A stretch of DNA of 35,446 nt, taken from the NCBI GenBank assembly GCA_046593925.1, contig JBKJQN010000037.1:1-35446 (forward strand), in the 5' to 3' direction. How positions within the stretch are numbered: the stretch's first letter is position 1; every line of letters starts with the position of its first letter. The notes beneath the pieces were generated by a model. It was not told the origin of the DNA and did no database searches. It worked only from the letters and a program-made list of their open reading frames with translations. The stretch is from JAYVYM01 sp046593925. GTDB lineage: Bacteria > Actinomycetota > Actinomycetes > Mycobacteriales > SCTD01. Position numbers and translations under genes: made by a program. Below, piece by piece: positions 23,908 to 32,291 of this stretch.

Positions 23908-24291
23908 CTAGGCGGTCTTCTTGTTCGCCCGGTCGGCCTTCAGTGCGGCCTTGACCTTGCCCTGGTTGTCGTGCAGCACCGCGAGCCGCTCGGCGAGGAC
24001 CTCTTCGAGCTCAGCGACGCTGCGCCGCTCGAGCAGCATGTCCCAGTGGGTACGCGCCGGCTTGACCTTCTTGGGCTCGGGCTGCTCACCGTTGCGTAGC
24101 AGCGCGCTCCCGCCGCAGACCCGGCACTCCCAGCTCGGAGGTACGTCGGCCTCGGCCGCGAAGGGCATCTCGATGACGTGGCCACGGGGGCAGTCGTAGA
24201 CGGCAGCCAGTCGGGGGGCGAACTCGGTGTGTCGGTCGCTCTCGTAGCTGACCGCCCCGAGACGTGTACCACGCAGGACGCGGTCGCTCAT
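23908..24291 (-). CDS. rbpA: RNA polymerase-binding protein RbpA
   Basis: A 127-residue actinobacterial transcription factor that binds the housekeeping sigma and core RNA polymerase and stabilises open complexes. The N-terminal tail (VLRGTRLGAVSYESDRH) is followed by the zinc-binding core (YDCPRGH ... WECRVCG), the basic linker (EPKKVKPARTHWDMLLERR) and the sigma-interacting helices (VAELEEVLAERLAVLH). The start ATG 24291 has GGAGG 5-9 nt upstream. The longer open frame to 24363 runs through the promoter and is rejected. A SigR/SigH-type promoter lies ~20 nt 5' of the start, so expression should rise with disulfide or heat stress. Confidence 0.96.
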   Translation of the reverse strand: MSDRVLRGTRLGAVSYESDRHTEFAPRLAAVYDCPRGHVIEMPFAAEADVPPSWECRVCGGSALLRNGEQPEPKKVKPARTHWDMLLERRSVAELEEVLAERLAVLHDNQGKVKAALKADRANKKTA

Positions 24292-24319
24292 GGATCCTCC
24301 AGAGGGTGTCGCTCTGTGC

Positions 24320-24346
24320 AACGTGCGGGCCGCTGTCAGGATTCCC
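24320..24346 (-). promoter_or_regulatory. SigR/SigH-type promoter of rbpA
   Basis: On the minus strand GGGAAT (24341-24346) and GTT (24320-24322, within CGTT) are separated by 18 nt. This matches the GGAAT-N18-GTT consensus of the thiol-stress sigma SigR of Streptomyces and SigH of Mycobacterium. The predicted start is about 20 nt before the rbpA ATG, leaving room for the GGAGG ribosome site. rbpA is a known SigR target in Streptomyces coelicolor. Confidence 0.7.
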
Positions 24347-24364
24347 GCGTAGACCAAGGCCAAC

Positions 24365-24382
24365 CCGGCCAGACGCGGCCGG
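24365..24382. terminator. short hairpin between the GH6 gene and rbpA promoter
   Basis: CCGGCC-AGACGC-GGCCGG, a 6-bp GC-only stem 11 bp after the GH6 stop and upstream of the rbpA promoter. It would separate the GH6 transcript from rbpA. Confidence 0.4.
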
Positions 24383-24393
24383 ACGGATCCGGT

Positions 24394-25784
24394 TCAGTAC
24401 GCTGCGCGCAGCGCGAGTCCGATCGCGTAGTCAACCCAGAACTGACCGGCCGCAGGACCACCCCCGCAGGTGCCGTCGGACTCCCCGGGTGCCTTGATCC
24501 AGGTGAACGCGTCAGCCAGCGGCTCTGCGGTCTGTACCGTCATCCGCAGGCCCAGCGCCCGGCCGGTCGGGTTGCACCAGGTGTCACCTCCACCGAGCCC
24601 GTTGCGTGAGCTGTCCAGCACGAAGGTTTGCCCGTGGAGCAGGCGCGAGACCTCTCGTCCGTACGCCAGGTTGAGGTCGTTGCTGGTGTCACAGGTCACG
24701 TTGAGGCTAAAGCCACGCGCCCGGTCGGCGCCGGCTGCCAGTAGCCGTGGCGCCATGACCGACGCCGGCTGCCAGGTGGCGCCACCGCTGTCCAGATACA
24801 CCGAGGTCGCCGGCAGGGCGGACAAGGTGCCCACCGCCGCCGCCAGCAGCCCGGTGCGCTCCCGCTGGTCGGCAGCGTTCAGACAGTCCATCTGCGGCAG
24901 GGCGTCAGGCTCCAGGACAACGACGGCCTTGCGGTTGCCGATCCCGGATGCCAGCTGCCCGATCCACCGTTGGTAGGCGGCTGCAACTGCCGCGCCGCCC
25001 GCCGAGTAGCTGCCACAGTCGCGGTGCGGGATGTCGTAGGCGACCAGCACCGGCAAGGCTCCGGACGCGGTGACCGTAGCGACGCGGTCGGCGACCGTCG
25101 CCGACAGCGAGTCCGTGGGGTTCCAGTCGCCGTACCAGTCCGCTGCCGAGCTCGCGGCGATCTTGTCGAGCGCTGCCGCACCGACCGGGTCGACGCTGCG
25201 ACGTGTGTCTGCGGCCCGTCGCGCGGACGACGAGGGGTCGGAATAGGGGTGCGCTCCGATGAACGGGTTCCCATCTGGAGCGGGGGCGGTCGGCGTGGCT
25301 GGTGGCGATGGCAGGAACTGGATGCGGTCGAGGCGCAGGTTGCGGTCGCACCCGGGCCCGCTTGCGTAATTGGCGAAGCCCAGCTGCACCCGGTGCGCGC
25401 CGACCGGCCAGCTGCCGGCCAGGGGGTAGTCCGTCCAGGTGCTGCTGGCGACCGACACCGTGCCCACCGGCGTCCCGTAGACGGTGACCACCATCAGCGG
25501 CGCCCCGTTGCGCTGGTCGCCACGGGCCCGGACCACCAGCGTGCCGGCCGCAGCGCCCGCGGTCAGGCTGCCGTCAGCGGTACCGTTGGACCACACCAGC
25601 AACCCGGCCTGGCCGGACGCGGCGCCGTCACTGAACGGCTGGCCCGCGCCGGCGGGCAACGCCATCGACTCGGCCTCGAGCCGGGGCTGAGCCGCGGGCG
25701 CGGCACCAGCGGTCGCGACTGTCGTGGCAACGCTGCCGACCAGGACGGCGAGCAGCGACCCTGGCGTTGCCTCCTGCGCCTCAT
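24394..25784 (-). CDS. secreted glycoside hydrolase family 6 beta-glucanase with N-terminal carbohydrate-binding domain (apparent frameshift in signal peptide)
   Basis: The C-terminal ~290 residues are a GH6 cellulase: YDIPHRDCGSYSAGG (general acid region), VVVLEPDALPQMDC, FVLDSSRNGLGGGDTWCNP and WIKAPGESDGTCGGGPAAG. Before this come a Pro/Thr linker (SPPATPTAPAPDG) and a beta-rich domain of ~115 residues (LEAESMALPAG to RNLRLDRIQFLP) like calcium-dependent CBM36/60-type modules. The best start is ATG 25784 with GGAGG upstream, giving MRRRRQRQG. The hydrophobic core SLLAVLVGSVATTVATAGAA lies in another frame. Adding one G to the GGG at 25759-25761 restores a normal Sec signal peptide and a 463-residue protein. 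Endo- versus exo-activity is uncertain. Confidence 0.85.
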
Positions 25785-26230
25785 GTGGAGCCTCCCCGGC
25801 CAGACGACGTTGCGGTCTGATCGGGGCCCGGGACCCGGAGCCGTTCCCCCGTTCGGGTCTCAGGTCAGCGCGGGCTCCGGGCCCGCGACGCAACAACTGC
25901 GTCCTGGGTCGGGGGTGTCGGTCAGGTCGGGTTGAGGCTGTAGTTCCACGACCGGCGACGCTGGTCGCTTCGTCCCGGCACACGCCAGCGGCCTCGACCT
26001 GGCTGGCCTGCCGGCCTCAGTGATCTGGCCATGTCGGCTTCACCTCGGCGTCGTTCCGCGCGGTCGCGGTTGGCCCCTTATAGCGATACTCCTGCAACCA
26101 GCCCGGAGCGGGATATAGCGCGGGACCTTGGCCACTTGTGGGCGATGCCGGACGGACCGCACGATGAGAAGGCGAATCAGACCGGACCGAGCAGGGGTAC
26201 CGAGGCGTGCGACGCGACAAGGAGATCGAG
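25785..26230. other. 446-bp region between the divergent GH6 and small membrane-protein genes
   Basis: Overlapping open frames on both strands show no domain and no ribosome site. The 3' part (26075-26125) contains AT-richer words such as CTTATAGC and GATATAGCG that could serve as promoter elements for the plus-strand gene at 26231. I see no RNA gene or repeat. Confidence 0.4.
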
Positions 26231-26452
26231 ATGAAGGCAAGACGTTGGAGTGAGCTGAACCAGCGGCAGCAGACGGCGCTCCTGGTGGTGGCGTCGGTGC
26301 AGCTCTCGTTGGCTGCGACGGCCTGGGCGGATCTCGCGACCCGGCCGGCGGCGCTCGTCAACGGGCGGAAGGCGGTGTGGGCGGCCATCATCGGAGTGAA
26401 CTTCGTCGGTCCGATTGCCTATTTCGCGCGAGGCCGGTGCCCAGCCGGTTAG
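26231..26452 (+). CDS. small membrane protein with PLD-nuclease N-terminal (PLDc_N-like) domain
   Basis: A 73-residue protein. The first membrane helix is about 20-36 (TALLVVASVQLSLAATA). The conserved WADLATRPAALVNGRKAVWAA segment and the second helix (AIIGVNFVGPIAYFARGR) match the PLDc_N module, which is found alone in small actinobacterial membrane proteins and at the start of cardiolipin synthases. The ATG at 26231 has AAGGAG 6 nt upstream (26219-26224), better than the in-frame ATG at 26207. It is isolated in an otherwise gene-poor stretch. The function of the stand-alone form is unknown. Confidence 0.72.
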   Translation: MKARRWSELNQRQQTALLVVASVQLSLAATAWADLATRPAALVNGRKAVWAAIIGVNFVGPIAYFARGRCPAG

Positions 26453-27173
26453 TCACGCGAGGAGTGCTGTGTGGAGTCAGACGAGAACCCGCCGGATTTC
26501 TCTTCGAGCAGCGACACGAAGGCGGCCATCCCTTCTGCCGCAACGACTCCGTCGATCGGCCGGTGGTGCACGGAGAGCGTCAGGCTCTTCACCGACGGGG
26601 ACATCCGCCGGCCACCACTTCTCACACGGCCATGGACACCTCCCCTTGGAGACGACGGGCTGGCGCCGACCGCGGGTATCACCGACTGCGGTGGGACCCA
26701 CGAACTCTTCGACTGTTGCTCAAGATTGCCAGCGCGCCCCTTCTGACCTGTGGCGCTCCCGGTTGACGTTCGGCAATCGGACAGACCGTCCTGGGACGCG
26801 GGGGCATGGTGCTGATCCGCGACGAGGCATGACGAGCCCGCCGCTGCCGGCCGCGAGGACGCGAGGCGGCCGAACGGCCCGACAGCACTGCGTCCCTAGT
26901 GCCGGCGCACCGCAGCGGCCTGCTGCCTCGGCCTGAGTGCAGCCGTGCTTGCCCTGGCACACGCCGACCACGGCCCGCCGCTCCTCAAGACGCTCGAGGT
27001 GCGGTGCTGCGGGCGCGGCCTACCGCTTAACTGCCACCGGGCAGCACCGCGTCATGCTCGAGCGCGATCCTCCATCAAAACCGATGACGGTCAGCGGCAG
27101 GCGCAAGGTCTCTGCGCGGTCAGCCGCTGTGGCGATCGATGACGCGATCCACCGTCCTCATGGGGCCGGATCG
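26453..27173. other. 721-bp gene-poor stretch, probably decayed
   Basis: Only short frames on both strands, none with a recognisable domain plus ribosome site. A minus-strand frame near 26453-26610 (MSPSVKSLTLSVHHRPIDG onward) and plus-strand frames near 26950-27150 could be gene fragments, but I cannot identify them. The T/A-containing codons and frequent stops differ from the dense GC-rich genes on either side. Confidence 0.4.
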
Positions 27174-27461
27174 CTAGTCGAGGTCGAACTCGTTGCCCTC
27201 GACGTCCTGCATCAGCAGGCACGACTCGTTCTCCTCGTCGGCAGGGAGCAGACGCACGCGCCGCACGCCGAGCGCGTCCAGCCGAGCCGCTTCAGCCTCG
27301 AGCGCAGCGACGCGCTCATCGCCGGTCAGCCCCACCCCGACGCGCACGTCGAGGTGCACCCGGTTCTTCATCGTCTTGGGCTCGGGCACCCGCTGGAAGA
27401 ACAACCGCGGGCCGACGCCGTCCGGGTCCTGGCAGACCCAGGTCGAACCCTGGCTCTCCAC
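27174..27461 (-). pseudogene. truncated VOC (glyoxalase-like) domain protein
   Basis: The 95-residue frame matches the C-terminal half of a glyoxalase/VOC (Glyoxalase_6-like) protein: VCQDPDGVGPRLFFQRVPEP, KTMKNRVHLDVRVG and LLMQDVEGNEFDLD. Complete members begin with another beta-alpha-beta unit (the DPxxLAxFW region), which is missing. Upstream in the same frame there are only ~12 more residues (GSWEAFDASLPV) before TGA. The only available start is GTG 27461, without a ribosome site. It is probably a 5'-deleted remnant, although a short expressed form cannot be excluded. Confidence 0.65.
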
Positions 27462-27952
27462 GGGGAGCGAGGCGTCGAACGCCTCCCATGAGCCGGATCA
27501 CCGACCGTGGCCCAGGACTACTCGTAGTCATCGATCCGCAAACGGCAACGCCCGCGCAACGCCTCAGTCACGGCCCCGTCATCCAGGGGACGACAGTAGA
27601 CAAACCGTGAGGATCGTCACACCAGTCGCGGCATCCGTCGTGGTTGGTGTCGCGAATATACGGGCGAGACTGATTCTGACGGTAGCTGGCCGACGAGGTC
27701 CACGTCAGAAGTACTTCCACGTTTGCCAGAAAATCTGGTCGACGCAGAGTGACGAAGTGATGATCCGCATGGTCCTCACCGGCACCCCCTCCAGGGTGCA
27801 CGGAGACGACCGGTCGCCTGACCGTGCGGGGAGCCAGTGGCGAGACCGCCGTCCATCGGTTGAGTCCTCACGGACCGGAATGGGGCCCCCTTGTGCTCGA
27901 GGAGCGAACCGTGCCGCGCCGCCGCGCCCCCACGGACCCGAGGACGTCTCGC
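27462..27952. other. 491-bp region upstream of the polysaccharide operon
   Basis: It should contain the operon promoter, but no clear -35/-10 pair was found. A TTGAGT at ~27859 lacks a partner. A minus-strand frame (27568-27801) encodes RPYIRDTNHDGCRDWCDD near its end, an EF-hand/dockerin-like DxNxDGxxD loop. The frame has no signal peptide or ribosome site, so it may be a fragment of a secreted protein gene. A GCACCC/GGGTGC hairpin lies near 27781-27798. This stretch is less GC-rich than its surroundings. Confidence 0.4.
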
Positions 27953-29155
27953 ATGACCAGGCTGCTGCGGGGGCTGGCGGCACTGTTCGTCGTGGCCGGG
28001 CTGGTCCTGGCCGGTGGCACGGCCTACCGCACCCTCGCGCCGGGACGTACCGCCGTCCCGTTCTCGAACAACGAGATGCTGTCCGGGCTGTGGCAGCGCT
28101 ACGTGCAGACCTACATCGAGCCAGGCAGCGGGCGGGTCCTGGATCGGCAGCAAAATGACCTGACCACGTCCGAGGGACAGAGCTACGCGATGCTGCGGGC
28201 CGTCTGGCAGGACGACCGGGCGACCTTCGACCGGGTGTGGGGCTTCACACAACAGGCCCTCGATCGCCCCGACGACCACCTGTTCGCCTGGAAGTTCGGG
28301 CAGCGTCCGGATGGCTCCTCCGGGGTGCTGATCGACCAGGGCGGCCAGAACACGGCCAGCGACGCCGACACCGACATCGGTCTCGCCCTGGTGATGGCGT
28401 ACGGAAGGTGGCAGCAGAGCAGCTACCTGCAGCAGGCCAAGCCGATCATCTCCGACATCTGGACGCATGAGGTCGTGCAGGTCGCAGGCCGACCGGTACT
28501 GGTGAGCAACGACCTGGAGAAGTCGTCATCCCAGGTGATCGTGAACCCCTCCTATCTCGCCCCGTACGCCTATCGGATCTTCGCGCGGGTGGACACGGGG
28601 CATGACTGGCAGTCCCTGGTGAGTTCCTCGTACGACCTCATCGACCGCAGCCTGGAAGCCCCCCTTGACCGGGGGAGCTCAGCCGGTCTTGCGCCGAACT
28701 GGCTCCGGATGGACCGGGCGACGGGAGCCTTCCTGGCGCTGCCGGGTGGTCTGACCAGCGACTACGGATACGACTCACTTCGGCTGCCATGGCGGCTTGC
28801 CCTGGACTACCAGTGGAACCACGAGGGTCGGGCGAAGGCCACCCTCGGGCGGTTGCGCTTCCTGGGTGCGCAGTGGCAGGACACCGGTCGGCTGGCGGCG
28901 ACGTACGCCCATGACGGCAGCAGCCCGGCCGGCTACGAATCCCCGGCGTTGTACGGCGGGTCGATGGGCTATTTCACCGTCGCCGACCCAGCGAAGCTGT
29001 CCGCCGTCTACGACCGAAAGCTCGCTGCGCTGTACAACCCCGACACCTACGGCTGGCGCACCGCGCTGAGCTACTACGACGACAACTGGGCGTGGTTCGG
29101 GATCGCCCTGCACCAGGACGCGCTCACCGACCTGGCCAAGGATGTGAAGGCGTGA
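27953..29155 (+). CDS. membrane-anchored glycoside hydrolase family 8 (BcsZ-like endo-beta-glucanase)
   Basis: A 400-residue protein with an N-terminal membrane anchor (about 8-24, LAALFVVAGLVLAGGTA) and an extracytoplasmic GH8 domain. The catalytic acid is E74 in TTSEGQSYAMLRAVW, and the NTASDADTDIGLAL motif (D137/D139) is the GH8 Asp pair. EKSSSQVIVNPSYLAPYAYR and YGYDSLRLPWRLALD follow as in cellulose-operon BcsZ. Such enzymes trim beta-1,4-glucan during export. ATG 27953 has GAGGAC upstream. GTG 27911, preceded by AGGAG, is an alternative giving 14 extra residues. Its stop overlaps the next ATG, and it is the first gene of the seven-gene operon. Confidence 0.88.
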   Translation: MTRLLRGLAALFVVAGLVLAGGTAYRTLAPGRTAVPFSNNEMLSGLWQRYVQTYIEPGSGRVLDRQQNDLTTSEGQSYAMLRAVWQDDRATFDRVWGFTQQALDRPDDHLFAWKFGQRPDGSSGVLIDQGGQNTASDADTDIGLALVMAYGRWQQSSYLQQAKPIISDIWTHEVVQVAGRPVLVSNDLEKSSSQVIVNPSYLAPYAYRIFARVDTGHDWQSLVSSSYDLIDRSLEAPLDRGSSAGLAPNWLRMDRATGAFLALPGGLTSDYGYDSLRLPWRLALDYQWNHEGRAKATLGRLRFLGAQWQDTGRLAATYAHDGSSPAGYESPALYGGSMGYFTVADPAKLSAVYDRKLAALYNPDTYGWRTALSYYDDNWAWFGIALHQDALTDLAKDVKA

Positions 29156-30696
29156 TGAGACGACCGGCGACGGACACCTCCCATCTGCCGGAGCAGGCGG
29201 GCGTCAACACCACCCTGCTGCTGGTGAACCTGATCGTGGCAGCTGTCTACTTTGCCGCGATCGCGTTCTGGTTCCCGCACGGCAACAGGATCGTCTTCGG
29301 CGTCTTCCTGGCCGGTGAGGTGTTCCACCTCTGGCAGCTGGCGACCTACCTCTACACCGTCTGGGGTGCACCTGCGAAGCACCCCTTCGACGCCACTCTG
29401 ACTCCTGACGTGGACATCTTCATCACCGTGGCCGGCGAGCCGGTCGAGCTGGTGGCGAAGACCATCCAGGGCGCCTTGCGGCAGGACTACGCGGGAGAGG
29501 TTGGCGTGGTCGTGCTCAACGACGGTCTGGTGGCCGGCAAGGACAACTGGCGCGACATCGAGCGACTGGCAGCCCGGCTGGGCGTGGCCTGCATCACCCG
29601 CACGGAGCCAGGCGGGGCCAAGGCCGGCAACGTCAACCACGCGCTGCGCCGGCGCAGCGCCCCGCTGGTCGCCATTCTGGATGCCGATCACGTCCCGGAG
29701 CCGCACTTCCTGTCCCGGACGGTCGGGTACTTCTGCCAGGAGCGGATGGGTTTCGTCCAGTCGCCGCAGTACTACGCCAATCACGGCAAGAACTACGTGA
29801 CCGGCGGGGCCTGGGAGCAGCAGGACCTGTTCTTCGGGCCGATCCTGACCGGCAAGGACCGGACCGGTTCCGCCTTCATGTGCGGCACCAACGTGGTGAT
29901 CAGGAGGACCGCCCTCGACGAGGTCGGTGGCCTGTGCCAGACCAACATCGCCGAGGACTTCCTGACGTCACTGTTCCTGCACGAGCGGGGCTGGCAGAGC
30001 GTCTATGTCCCCGAGGTGCTGGCCAAGGGCCTGGCACCCGAAGACTTCCTGAGCTACTACAAGCAGCAGCACCGGTGGGCCCGGGGGAGCCTGGAAGTCA
30101 TCTTCAAATACAACCCGCTGCTCCGGCGCGGCCTGACGTGGGCTCAGCGGATCCAGTACCTGGCCTCAGCCAGCTACTACCTCACCGGCCTCGTCGTGTT
30201 GATGAACGCGCTTCTCCCGCTGCTGTTCTTCTTCGCCGGGATCACCGTGTTCACGATCTCCACGAATGCGCTGGCAGCAGTATTCATCCCCTACATCTGC
30301 TTGAGCCTGTACGTGCTGCAGCGGTCCAGCGCCTTCTCCTACACCTTCCGGGCGCTGGCCTTCTCCACGGGCTCGTTCTGGTTGCAGCTGAGTGCCCTCG
30401 CGGGCGTGTTGACCGGTCGACGGACCGCTTTTGCCGTGACGTCCAAGCAGCAGCTGACGGGGAGCTTTCTGCACCTGGTCGTACCGCACCTGGTCTACCT
30501 CGCCGCGACGTGCCTCGGTCTGGGCGTCGCCATCGCCCGGGACGGCGTGACGGCATCGGTCGTGACGAACGGGTCCTGGGCGGCACTGACCTGTGTGCTG
30601 TTCATGCCGATGATCTACGCCGCGTCACCGGGCCGGACCAAGGCCACCGCCGCGGCACAGCGTCCGCATCTCACGGTTGTGGACCGGGCCGCATGA
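29155..30696 (+). CDS. cellulose-synthase-like processive glycosyltransferase (GT2)
   Basis: A 513-residue inner-membrane GT2. Two N-terminal helices (about 20-65) precede the catalytic domain: VDIFITVAGEP, LNDG, metal motif DAD (176-178), AED with D268 (TED-equivalent) and QQHRW (304-308, QxxRW of processive synthases). Three to five C-terminal helices follow. It lacks a PilZ domain, so direct c-di-GMP control as in BcsA is not expected, and no BcsB or BcsC is encoded nearby. Coupling to a GH8 gene suggests a beta-linked glucan product, but sugar and linkage are inferred. The ATG overlaps the GH8 stop by 1 nt, and the downstream start overlaps its stop. Confidence 0.88.
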   Translation: MRRPATDTSHLPEQAGVNTTLLLVNLIVAAVYFAAIAFWFPHGNRIVFGVFLAGEVFHLWQLATYLYTVWGAPAKHPFDATLTPDVDIFITVAGEPVELVAKTIQGALRQDYAGEVGVVVLNDGLVAGKDNWRDIERLAARLGVACITRTEPGGAKAGNVNHALRRRSAPLVAILDADHVPEPHFLSRTVGYFCQERMGFVQSPQYYANHGKNYVTGGAWEQQDLFFGPILTGKDRTGSAFMCGTNVVIRRTALDEVGGLCQTNIAEDFLTSLFLHERGWQSVYVPEVLAKGLAPEDFLSYYKQQHRWARGSLEVIFKYNPLLRRGLTWAQRIQYLASASYYLTGLVVLMNALLPLLFFFAGITVFTISTNALAAVFIPYICLSLYVLQRSSAFSYTFRALAFSTGSFWLQLSALAGVLTGRRTAFAVTSKQQLTGSFLHLVVPHLVYLAATCLGLGVAIARDGVTASVVTNGSWAALTCVLFMPMIYAASPGRTKATAAAQRPHLTVVDRAA

Positions 30697-32291
30697 CCAA
30701 TCTGACCCTGCCGGCCGCCCCGGCCCTGCGCGGACTCACCGAGACGGCTGCGCCGCAGGACGATGACCGCCCCGGCCCGTCTCCCGCGAGGGCGCGGCGC
30801 CGCACACTGCTGGTCCTGGTCGCGCTGATGGCCGGGTCGACGGCGTTCTCGACGTTGCTGCTGAACCATCAGAGTCTGCGGCTGGACGAGGCGCAGTCGC
30901 TGTGGCAGACCAGCCACAGCTTCGGACGGATGTACCAGCTGGTGGCCCAGGATGTCCACGTACCGGGCTACCACACCCTCCTGAAGCTCTGGATCGTCGT
31001 CTTCGGACACGGGGTCGCGGCGACGCGGGCACTGTCGCTGGTGTTGTTCGTCCTGACGATCCCGGCGGTGTACGCGCTGGGACGCCGCGTCTTCGACGAG
31101 CGAACTTCGTTGTTCGCCGCGGGGCTGGTTGCCCTGTCACCGTTTCTCACCTGGTACGGCAACGAGATCCGGATGTACGCCGCGCTCGCGTTGGTCGTCG
31201 TGCTCAACCAACTCTGCTTCCTGCGCATCTTCCAGCGCGCCGCCGGTGCCAACTGGACCTGGTACACCCTGACCGCGCTCGCCGGGGTCTACACGCACTA
31301 CTTCTTCTGGCTCACCCTGATCACGCAGGGCGTGTTCTACCTGGTCAACCGTCGCCGCTTCTTGCGGGGCACTTTCCTGCGGTTGGCCGCCGTGGCGGCC
31401 CTGCTGCTGGTGGCGCTGGCGCCCTGGCTGGTCTTCGTACGCAGTCAGGGGGGGTCGGGAGGTAACCAGCCGCTGCTGCTGGCGCCAACCTCCGTCGACC
31501 TGTTCAACACCTTCTCGGAGTTCTTCGCGGGTTTCCAGGACAACTTTATCAACACGCTGGTCGTGGCCCTGTGGCCGATCCTGGTCCTGCTCTCCCTGCT
31601 CGCGCTGCAGAAGACCAGGCGGGTGCCGCCCGAGGTCGGCTACTTCCTGCTGATGGGTCTGCTCCCGGTCCTGGCCGCGTTCGCCTTCTCGGTCACGATC
31701 CGGCCCATTTACGTCAGCCGCTACCTGATCGTGGCGCTGCCGTCCCTGCTGCTGTTCCTGACCTGGCTGCTGACCGTCTACGGCCGACGTGCCGCGCTCG
31801 TGCTGCGGTCGGTGCTGCTGCTGGGACTGGTGGCCGCATCACTGCACCAGGCGCTGTCTTCCACGACCCCCGCCAAGGAGGACTACCGCGCGGCGAGCGA
31901 CTACCTGGCGTCGGTCGCTGCACCGCAGGACATCGTGGTGATCTCGCCGCCGTTCACCAGCTACCCGTTTGACTACTACTGGAAGGGCGCGGCGGCCATC
32001 ACGACGCTGCCGGCCTGGAACCGGGTCCAGGCCGGCTCCGCCCCTGCCTTCGATGCTGCCAAGCTCCCCGCAGAGGCCGCCCAGCTCAAGGTCGGCCATC
32101 ACGACGCCTGGCTGGTGCTGAGCTTCGACCAGGGCTACCAGGACACCGTCGTGCAGTACTTCGACGCCAACTTCCAGCGGCTGGAGGCTCGCCCCCTGTC
32201 GCCGGGGCTGGTCGTGTACCACTACCGGCTGCGGTACGACCTGCCCGATACGGCGGCGCTGCTCGACAATCTGAACAAGGCCGCCAAGTGA
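30693..32291 (+). CDS. GT-C fold membrane glycosyltransferase (GT39/ArnT/PMT-like)
   Basis: A 532-residue protein. A ~35-residue cytoplasmic N-terminus is followed by about ten membrane helices and a C-terminal soluble domain of ~130 residues (AKEDYRAASDYLASV to LLDNLNKAAK). The first extracytoplasmic loop has RLDEAQSLWQ (D65/E66), the acidic pair typical of GT-C enzymes. YHTLLKLW, RALSLVLF and SPFLTWYGNEIRMYA are typical of GT39/PMT_2 proteins. These enzymes use polyprenyl-phosphate sugars as donors on the outer face of the membrane. The ATG overlaps the previous stop (ATGA). The acceptor is unknown, possibly the polymer made by the upstream synthase. Confidence 0.82.
   Translation: MTNLTLPAAPALRGLTETAAPQDDDRPGPSPARARRRTLLVLVALMAGSTAFSTLLLNHQSLRLDEAQSLWQTSHSFGRMYQLVAQDVHVPGYHTLLKLWIVVFGHGVAATRALSLVLFVLTIPAVYALGRRVFDERTSLFAAGLVALSPFLTWYGNEIRMYAALALVVVLNQLCFLRIFQRAAGANWTWYTLTALAGVYTHYFFWLTLITQGVFYLVNRRRFLRGTFLRLAAVAALLLVALAPWLVFVRSQGGSGGNQPLLLAPTSVDLFNTFSEFFAGFQDNFINTLVVALWPILVLLSLLALQKTRRVPPEVGYFLLMGLLPVLAAFAFSVTIRPIYVSRYLIVALPSLLLFLTWLLTVYGRRAALVLRSVLLLGLVAASLHQALSSTTPAKEDYRAASDYLASVAAPQDIVVISPPFTSYPFDYYWKGAAAITTLPAWNRVQAGSAPAFDAAKLPAEAAQLKVGHHDAWLVLSFDQGYQDTVVQYFDANFQRLEARPLSPGLVVYHYRLRYDLPDTAALLDNLNKAAK

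Noticed and set aside
26471..26746. 91-codon plus-strand open frame with an acidic Ser-rich start
   Set aside because: There is no ribosome site, no recognisable domain, and overlapping frames on the other strand look equally random.
27705..28468. Minus-strand open frames upstream of and inside the GH8 gene
   Set aside because: The GH8 frame has catalytic motifs and a membrane anchor. The antisense frames have no supporting signal.
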